Positions 30,521 through 33,456 of a stretch of DNA of 33,456 nt are shown here, piece after piece (position 1 is the first letter of the stretch; the number at the start of each line of letters is the position of its first letter). A program made the translations under genes and the position numbers. Under the pieces are notes generated by a model that saw only the letters and a program-made list of their open reading frames with translations, was not told the origin of the DNA and did not search any database. Source of the DNA: Selaginella moellendorffii (lineage: Eukaryota; Streptophyta; Lycopodiopsida; Selaginellales; Selaginellaceae); contig NW_003314264.1 of NCBI RefSeq assembly GCF_000143415.4, positions 1,017,174 through 1,050,629 of the forward strand, read 5' to 3'.

Positions 30521-31960
30521 AAGTAGTAGCCTAAGCTTCCGAAATGAGCAAATCCAAATGCCTCATGCCCATAGTGTTGTTCAATTTGGAACGTTGCCAC
30601 CAACACCAACTACAAGACGCCCTTATAGAAGCCTATATAGTGCCACTACTACCAGCCTTGCAACACCACCAGCTGCTACAACTCTTGCAACTCCATCTAC
30701 CAGTACAAGTGCCAATACCTGGCCATCTACCTCCCGAAGCAACAAACTGTCTAACTTGGTAAGTTTTTCATTTGTGCCTATCTTTTTTCCATGTGTTTTT
30801 CTGCATAGGGTGAGTTGAAAATGCCGCCACACCAGTGAGCTCATAGTTCCCCATCAGCATTCCACAACTACTCCCAAGGATCGACATCGTTATCTAGTGG
30901 AGCTTTAACATCCAAATATATTCAAGCTGACCCTTGATACGGGCTGCTGGTATAACATGACCCCATGCACTCTTCAATTTTTTTTTCTTTGGATTTGTTT
31001 GACTCATTTTTGTTTCACTGTGCTATACTCTCTCACCACTTGTGGCTGTAGTGCACACCTATGCCGATAACAATCGGCAGTCTTTATCTTATCGTCATGG
31101 ATGTCATGGCAGTCGATCCAAAGTCATTGGTGGGATGTCGTTTACAACACCCTTAGTCCCCCGGCCATTCACCACAGTCCTTGTCACCAAGTGGATTGCA
31201 ATCCCAAAGACTTGGCATGTACACTTGTATGGGCAGAAAAGAGAGCCATTTGTGAAAGTGACGGAACTTGACGAGTTGGCAGTGGACCTCCCAGAGTGTC
31301 TCATATAGAGTGGCTTATACTCCAGTATTCTTTTTCAGCCCGGCATGGCCCAACATGCAATTCTATTATCACTCCAAGCCTCAGGAATCTAACCTTCATC
31401 CATGACCAACCTAGGAGCATTTGTCCGGCGTGCAAGGCAGTCCAATGGTGGTGAGGCCCATGCCGAGTTTGCAAAATTTGGCCTCAGCTCTATCTGGCCT
31501 TACTACTTGCCTCCTCAAACATCATAGTGAGCTATAGCAAACAAGGCCAATGGCAACCAAGCAACAGTAATATACCTATACAATGTTATGGAGCATCTTA
31601 TTGACAAACATTGGCTAAGTTATCAAAAGCAAGCCCGAACACTCGAAGAGAAGGATGTTCATGAATGTAAATCATTATTTATTTTAAGTTCCCTCCTCAC
31701 AAATATATATTGTGGTATTTGCAGTTGTAGCTACTACAAATACTTGACTACAAATGATGATTCCTCGATGATAGAGCCATTTCTCCTGAGGCCAGCCACA
31801 TAGGAACCAAACCAAGACAAGAATAATGAAGAAAAAGATTCTGTGAATGAAGAGGATATTCTTCCATTGCCATAACAAACTCTCCCCACACAAGATAATA
31901 TGGACATCATTGGAGTTGAAGAACAAGGTGAAACCTCCTCATGCTCCAGTATGATGAAGT
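30521..31960 (+). other. Possible relic coding region, unrecognised
   Basis: Three plus-strand patches look coding-like by composition. They are a Thr/Ser/Pro-rich segment at 30620-30760 (ATPPAATTLATPSTSTSANT), 31042-31308 with WIAIPKTWHVHLYGQKREPF and LDELAVDLPE, and 31588-31670 with EHLIDKHWLSYQKQARTLEE. A further patch near 31460-31530 reads AHAEFAKFGLSSIWPYYLPP. They are separated by stops and frame changes. I recognise no family. Confidence 0.3.
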
Positions 31961-32820
31961 TGGCACTATTCTGAATGGTTAACTAAATAGCTTCATTAAA
32001 TGCATTGGTGGCATCAATCCATTGTTGTTAACTCTCTAACAACCTACATGCAAATGTTAGTTCAATTTTGAATGACATAATTTTCAATTATCTTACTCTA
32101 CTGTAAAAAAGTTGTCAAGCAACTCCATAAGAGTAAGCGGAGTGGAGCTACTTCCCTCTAGAAAGGGAGGTGGAGGCACACCATGGTCTTCAAGGCCTCT
32201 GCCATCATTATCATACACTACTATTAGCCTATCTACACTTACAAATTAGAAAATGAAGGAAATATTCATTTATGTTAATGCTTTTTACCAACTTATGGCT
32301 TGGAGCCATTATCTCTAGTGACAAGGATGTCTTTGGAGATTTTTAGTGCAGTTCATCCCCAGGAGGAGTGCAAATAGAATGAGAAATTCATATTGCAACA
32401 TCAAAATGATTGAGGTTAGTTTGCTATTGCTTGACACCTGAGTCTTCTTCATATAATATCTCGAGTCTGAGTAAATTGAACCTTTCTACAAAATATGATT
32501 TACAAGATGCCACCACAACCTTTGAGGTGAGGGCACAGGGGGATGTTGAAGTTCTCTCATAGGTGCAATGGCTAAAACACAAGCTTCTTGGCTGCTTTGG
32601 CGTGGAGAGTGTGAGACAAAAAATCCCTAGGCCCCAAAGTGGAGCCTAAAGGGTGCCACGTGGTAGTGGCTAAAGCAAAAGCTAAACGAACATAACACAT
32701 TTGGACTAAAAGCTCTGACTTGAAAGGTCAAGAGTGGGAGTGGAACTCCCAACAAAGTGGTCGAGGAACAAGCACAAAGCAAGCAATAAGTGAGTCTTTA
32801 GAAAAGGGACATAAGAGGAG
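31961..32820. other. No gene recognised
   Basis: No ORF of note. 32560-32820 shares the richer composition of the following array and may be part of the same element. Confidence 0.35.
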
Positions 32821-32821
32821 T

Positions 32822-33164
32822 TCAAGATGGACCGAGATGGAGTCCGAGATGGACCCAAGATGGAGTCCAAGATGGACCCAAGATGGAGTCTGAGATGGAA
32901 TTTGAGATGGACCGAGATGGAGTCCAAGATGGACCTGAGATGGAGTCTGAGATAGACTCGAGATGGACCTGTGCTGGAGTCCAAGATGGACCCAAGATGG
33001 AGTCCGAGATGGACCTGAGATGGACCCGAGATGGAGTCCCAGATGGACCCAAGATGGACCCGAGATGGAGTCCCAGATGGACCCGAGATGGAGTCCCAGA
33101 TGGACCCGAGATGGAGTCTGAGATGGAATCCGAGATAAAGTCCGAGGAGGACCCGAGATGGAGT
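32822..33164 (+). repeat. Minisatellite with 11/12/23-nt units
   Basis: About 15 imperfect copies of GATGGACCCRAGATGGAGTC plus a 2-3 nt tail, each built from a GATGGACCC and a GATGGAGTCC half, with some units reduced to one half. The units lack stops in most frames, which explains long overlapping ORFs on both strands (32883-33296 plus, 32728-33346 minus); these are probably not genes. Confidence 0.85.
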
Positions 33165-33292
33165 CTGAGGTCGAGATCGAGACCGAGACCGGAACTGAGA
33201 CCGAGACCGAGACTGGGACCGAGACCAAGACTAAGACCAAGACCAAGACTGAGCCCAAGCTCGAGTCCGAGTCCGAGTTCGAGTCTGAGGCA
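33165..33292 (+). repeat. Hexamer array (GAGACC-like)
   Basis: Adjoins the minisatellite: about twenty 6-nt units alternating GAGACC, AAGACT, AAGACC, then GAGTCC. It looks like a further degenerated continuation of the same purine-rich repeat. Confidence 0.8.
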
Positions 33293-33299
33293 GTGAAAG

Positions 33300-33456
33300 C
33301 CCAAAGTGTTCATCTCCCAGACCCTAGGGGGTTTGGTGAGCTCCAAAAGTATAGTAGGGGGAAGACTCTAGTGGAGCCAATTTGGCCAGGAAAGGCTTTG
33401 TCCCAAGAAGGCTGTACCCAGGTGTGGGGTGATGGGATAACCACTACTAGAGTGAA
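33300..33456 (+). repeat. LTR-start signature at the window end
   Basis: CAAAGTGTT...CTCCCAG...CTAGGGGG followed by TGAGCTCCAAAAGTATAGTA and GGGG resembles 15464-15525. The following CCACTACTAGAGTGAA resembles the sequence just after the gap (12242-12272). It appears to be the beginning of a related LTR that continues past the window. Confidence 0.5.

Noticed and set aside
32728-33346. Overlapping 174-176 aa minus-strand ORFs and a 137 aa plus-strand ORF as genes
   Set aside because: They translate the minisatellite and hexamer arrays, which lack stops in several frames on both strands. No start context or domain supports them.

Overview
The window looks like nuclear DNA from a land plant. 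I infer a non-seed plant, most plausibly a Selaginella-like lycophyte. The signs are very short GT-AG introns (54 bp, perhaps also 64 bp), a Crinkler/RHS-type gene, several pentatricopeptide-repeat (PPR) genes including a DYW-type fragment, and a chromodomain Ty3/gypsy element. No rRNA, tRNA, CRISPR array or bacterial operon is visible, and a 100-N assembly gap lies at 12141-12240. The species call is an inference, not a measurement.

Layout. (1) 293-3313 (+): a largely intact Crinkler-RHS-type gene with an N-terminal coiled coil, a P-loop ATPase and a C-terminal restriction-endonuclease-fold domain. (2) 3553-7492: a decayed Ty3/gypsy element with gag, zinc knuckle, protease motif and integrase relics, no visible reverse transcriptase, and LTRs of very unequal length. 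(3) 7493-16400: a gene-free stretch. It holds a strongly G/T-skewed 4-kb desert ending in a polypurine tract plus LTR start, the gap, and a non-coding LTR-type relic with a tRNA-type primer site and two polypurine/LTR-start signatures. (4) 16393-19943: four broken PPR genes or fragments in mixed orientation. (5) 20991-21664 (-): a compact TRIM with 162-bp LTRs, PBS and PPT. (6) 21765-30190 (-): an old, AT-rich Helitron Rep/helicase relic. It is interrupted by a 5.1-kb chromovirus (22226-27353, perfect 5-bp target duplication) and by a 231-bp solo LTR (29380-29610, perfect 5-bp duplication). (7) 30200-32800: unrecognised sequence. (8) 32822-33290: a minisatellite just upstream of another LTR-start signature at the window end.

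The most striking element is the chromovirus. Its LTRs are identical in length (370 bp) and differ at 7 sites by eye. The whole gag-pol reads in one frame without a frameshift but carries eight in-frame stops, lacks recognisable zinc-knuckle and protease active-site motifs, and has Asn in place of the first RT catalytic Asp. It has no tRNA primer site. Instead the first bases after the 5' LTR are perfectly complementary over 15 nt to the LTR segment about 30 bp downstream of its TATA box, the arrangement expected for Tf1/sushi-type self-priming by the RNA's own 5' end.

Most of the window is therefore a nested transposon graveyard around one apparently intact gene (the Crinkler-type protein) and several PPR pseudogenes. 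The elements record an order of events: the Helitron first, then the chromovirus and the solo-LTR parent inside it.
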